Shown here piece by piece: positions 5,001-5,392 of a DNA stretch of 5,392 nucleotides (the stretch's first letter is position 1; each line of letters starts with the position of its first letter). The DNA comes from Holophagaceae bacterium (lineage in GTDB: Bacteria > Acidobacteriota > Holophagae > Holophagales > Holophagaceae), in the NCBI GenBank assembly GCA_025355915.1, contig JANXYT010000194.1, forward strand, positions 1 through 5,392. The letters are read 5' to 3'. The translations under genes were made by a program, and so were the position numbers. The notes under the pieces are model-generated. The model was not told where the DNA came from, searched no databases, and worked only from the letters and a program-made list of their open reading frames with translations.

Positions 5001-5392
5001 AGCCGATACGGGCTCCACGACCCACTACAACCACGCCAACAACCGGCCCGGGCTGAATGGCTCAAGGCTTGCCCCCGGCGAGGTGGCCTTCCCCGGCACC
5101 TCGTACAACGCCAAGACGGGCACGGCCGCCTTCAACAGCTCCGCCCAGACCTGCTCCAACGTCAGCTGCCACGGGGGCCAGCCTGTCGCCTGGACGGCCT
5201 CCATCAACGTCAACAGCCAATGCACAGCCTGCCACACGACTTCGGGCACCACGCAGTACAACAGCCCCGGTTCGGGCCAGCACAGCCGGGGCAATCATGT
5301 TTCGGCCGGTTGCGTCGCCTGCCACAACGTCACCACCCTGGCCACGGCTCACTTCGCGGGTTTGAAAACCACCGCCATCAACACAACGGCCG
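2038..5392 (+). CDS. Giant multiheme c-type cytochrome lipoprotein, at least 33 heme sites (3' end outside window)
   Basis: The frame is open for 1118 codons to the window end, with no stop seen. The signal peptide (hydrophobic residues 13-24) ends in Leu-Leu-Ala-Cys, lipidated Cys25, then Ser26. Candidate heme sites: 25 CX2CH (first at 63-67, last at 1092-1096), CX4CH at 80-86, 483-489, 765-771 and 1039-1045, CX3CH at 874-879, CX5CH at 200-207, CX7CH at 596-605 and CX9CH at 320-331. This is about one site per 34 residues. The pairs of CSNxxCH followed by CXXCH match the known Geobacter 'CxxxxCH...CXXCH' domain (TIGR01904 type). Linkers are rich in Ala, Thr, Ser, Gly and Asn, as in cell-surface cytochromes. 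The layout is lipobox, a two-heme start, two tetraheme units, then octaheme units. Context with a porin and a second lipoprotein cytochrome points to a surface-exposed terminal electron conduit to metals, an electrode or other cells; the acceptor is unknown. Heme attachment at the CX5, CX7 and CX9 sites is not proven. Confidence 0.92.
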   Translation, partial: MRDPRTPWHARCVAVVLCLAGLLACSTSRDGGGGVNLITAQGSHPAGFITSHIGAALVSIDQCKGCHGQDLSGGIAKASCFTAACHHDPIPGWALPGAHGLRAKLAPDSTGAGFASCQVCHGAAFATSLKATNGTSTSCTSCHGVAAPHPAKPWHTTASNHATTDPANAAVCAKCHFPGAPVNPVGHPATAAPAGTAPGCFNNTLCHGPGAAPHALGAIWTQATSTAFHGLEAKKDLASCQTCHGTPGTTSFAGGSASTKCTTCHTQGKAHANVWHAAPVGIFPGYVASHRDAGNRAVACAICHDGTKGRPAPDPSAPSCFSATANSVACHVNGPGQPNHAVPFLTTTHTGVGQAGFDANCGLCHAVSGVSPIATAPLCNVCHQAGSPLTLSNCTSCHAKPPVGTAFPDIAGSHAKHNALANVAGACAACHQAADSGTQTHYDHANGRPGRDALRVGPGLVATDPAYRAKAGAVSFNATTQTCSNVSCHGGQVTPSWLNGTLAPNTEAGCRACHALGTAQGTPENNSPYSGLHALHLNSTQNLQCVECHNMANGTTGALNHFKSLNTAPMEGPAGQTVAFSTTTPAAAYDIATQGCGTGGAFSCHGHSHSAASTWKGGGSHAVPYTGTAHTSVNNPTSFTSSCGSCHAVSGSSPNSSAPLCTTCHQAGSPLTVTNCASCHSKPPVGTVFPDVAGTHAKHNALTGFTAQCSTCHSNADAGSQTHYDHANARPGKDALRVAPGVTAFLATVSGKSATASFDGAALTCSNIRCHGGLTAPNWRTGSIAVTTEAGCRACHSLGTAAGLPESNSAYSGLHAFHLGGTVNAQCVDCHNLANGSTGALNHFTALATTQMEGPASGTISLAGGTYTPATQTCTVTCHSQVHSNFTWVGGANHAVPYQASAHTTVNQAGFDSNCKTCHALTGSVSPMSTAPTCTTCHTAGSPLTVANCASCHGKPPVGTTFPDIAGKHAKHNALPELAGSCADCHSGADTGSTTHYNHANNRPGLNGSRLAPGEVAFPGTSYNAKTGTAAFNSSAQTCSNVSCHGGQPVAWTASINVNSQCTACHTTSGTTQYNSPGSGQHSRGNHVSAGCVACHNVTTLATAHFAGLKTTAINTTA
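2332..2721 (+). repeat. Tetraheme module 1 of the giant cytochrome (residues 99-228)
   Basis: The unit begins HGLRAK and carries CQVCH (117-121), CTSCH (139-143), CAKCH (172-176) and the widened CX5CH (200-207). Shared landmarks with module 2 are the opening HGLxAK, an H-X4-WH element (His149, Trp154, His155), and a His (161) about 11 residues before the third heme. The match is seen at protein level and has diverged at DNA level. Confidence 0.65.
2722..3054 (+). repeat. Tetraheme module 2 of the giant cytochrome (residues 229-339)
   Basis: The unit begins HGLEAK and carries CQTCH (240-244), CTTCH (261-265), CAICH (300-304) and the widened CX9CH (320-331). It aligns with module 1, with His271, Trp275, His276 and His290 at corresponding places, though the H-to-WH gap is one residue shorter. 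It is slightly shorter than module 1, mainly in the linker before the first heme and after the last. Confidence 0.65.
3055..3897 (+). repeat. Octaheme module A (residues 340-620)
   Basis: This 281-residue unit starts at HAVPF. Heme sites are CGLCH 361, CNVCH 379, CTSCH 394, CAACH 427, CSNVSCH 483, CRACH 510, CVECH 545 and the widened CX7CH 596-605. Non-motif His at 340, 349, 414, 417, 441, 444, 533, 536, 561 and 609 recur in module B and largely in C, as expected for distal heme ligands. Landmark strings shared by the modules include KPPVGT, HAKHNAL and the THY-HAN element. Confidence 0.85.
3898..4716 (+). repeat. Octaheme module B (residues 621-893)
   Basis: This 273-residue unit starts at HAVPY. 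Heme sites are CGSCH 643, CTTCH 661, CASCH 676, CSTCH 709, CSNIRCH 765, CRACH 792, CVDCH 827 and CTVTCH 874-879, the last with CX3CH spacing. Recurrent His are 621, 630, 696, 699, 723, 726, 815, 818, 843 and 883. It is the closest match to module A along its whole length, including the NGxTGALNHF stretch after heme 7. Confidence 0.85.
4717..5392 (+). repeat. Octaheme module C, cut by the window edge (residues 894 onward)
   Basis: The unit starts at HAVPY and shows seven heme sites: CKTCH 915, CTTCH 934, CASCH 949, CADCH 982, CSNVSCH 1039, CTACH 1062 and CVACH 1092. Recurrent His are 894, 903, 969, 972, 996, 999, 1082, 1087 and 1105. The stretch between hemes 5 and 7 is shorter than in A and B. 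Here HSRGNH stands in for the LHAxHL element, and the TEAG sequence before heme 6 is replaced by VNSQ. The eighth heme site would lie past the window end. Confidence 0.8.

Noticed and set aside
3625..5034. Long minus-strand open frame (469 codons) opposite the octaheme modules
   Set aside because: Its repeated phrases are only the reverse of the cytochrome repeats. No family is recognisable, and the + strand frame is certain from its ordered heme motifs.
3055..5392. Regular DNA repeats that could suggest a CRISPR array or satellite
   Set aside because: The repeats are over 800 bases long, imperfect, in frame, and encode conserved heme motifs; they are protein-module duplications.
5340..5392. 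Possible truncation of the giant cytochrome
   Set aside because: The frame simply reaches the window edge in mid-module with no stop; this is a limit of the window, not evidence of a broken gene.

Overview
The window carries part of an operon for extracellular electron transfer, with all genes on the + strand: a short AT-richer leader with a CRP/FNR-type palindrome, an outer-membrane beta-barrel protein, a five-heme lipoprotein cytochrome, and a very large multiheme lipoprotein cytochrome that runs off the right edge. Coding DNA is strongly GC-rich with G/C at third positions, while the first 60 bases are only about 42% GC. The porin-plus-cytochrome layout suggests a high-GC metal- or electrode-respiring bacterium. 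An Acidobacteriota (Geothrix/Holophaga-like) or deltaproteobacterial lineage (Geobacter or Anaeromyxobacter relatives) is most plausible, but the sequence alone does not settle this.

Layout: 1-101 is a noncoding leader with an exact TTGTGA-N6-TCACAA palindrome at 29-46. 102-1499 encodes a 465-residue secreted beta-barrel with no cysteine. 1496-1975 encodes a 159-residue lipoprotein with five CXXCH sites; its GTG start overlaps the porin stop. 1976-2037 is a 62-base spacer with an AT-rich patch and a good ribosome binding site. From 2038 to the window end one reading frame stays open for 1118 codons. It encodes a lipoprotein with 33 candidate heme sites: 25 CX2CH, four CX4CH, one CX3CH, and three with unusual spacing (CX5CH, CX7CH, CX9CH).

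The giant cytochrome is modular. After a lipobox and a two-heme start come two tetraheme units (residues 99-228 and 229-339), then two complete octaheme units (340-620 and 621-893) and a third that is cut by the window edge (894 onward). About ten non-motif histidines recur at equivalent positions in each octaheme unit, enough for bis-His ligation of eight hemes. The widened heme sites fall at the ends of modules and vary in Cys-Cys spacing between copies.

Proposed joint function (inference): the barrel forms a pore in the outer membrane, and the two lipidated cytochromes sit at the membrane on one or both faces. Together they move electrons between the periplasm and extracellular acceptors, as in the porin-cytochrome (Omb/Oma/Omc) and Ext clusters of Geobacter. 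The large cytochrome would be the surface-exposed heme wire.
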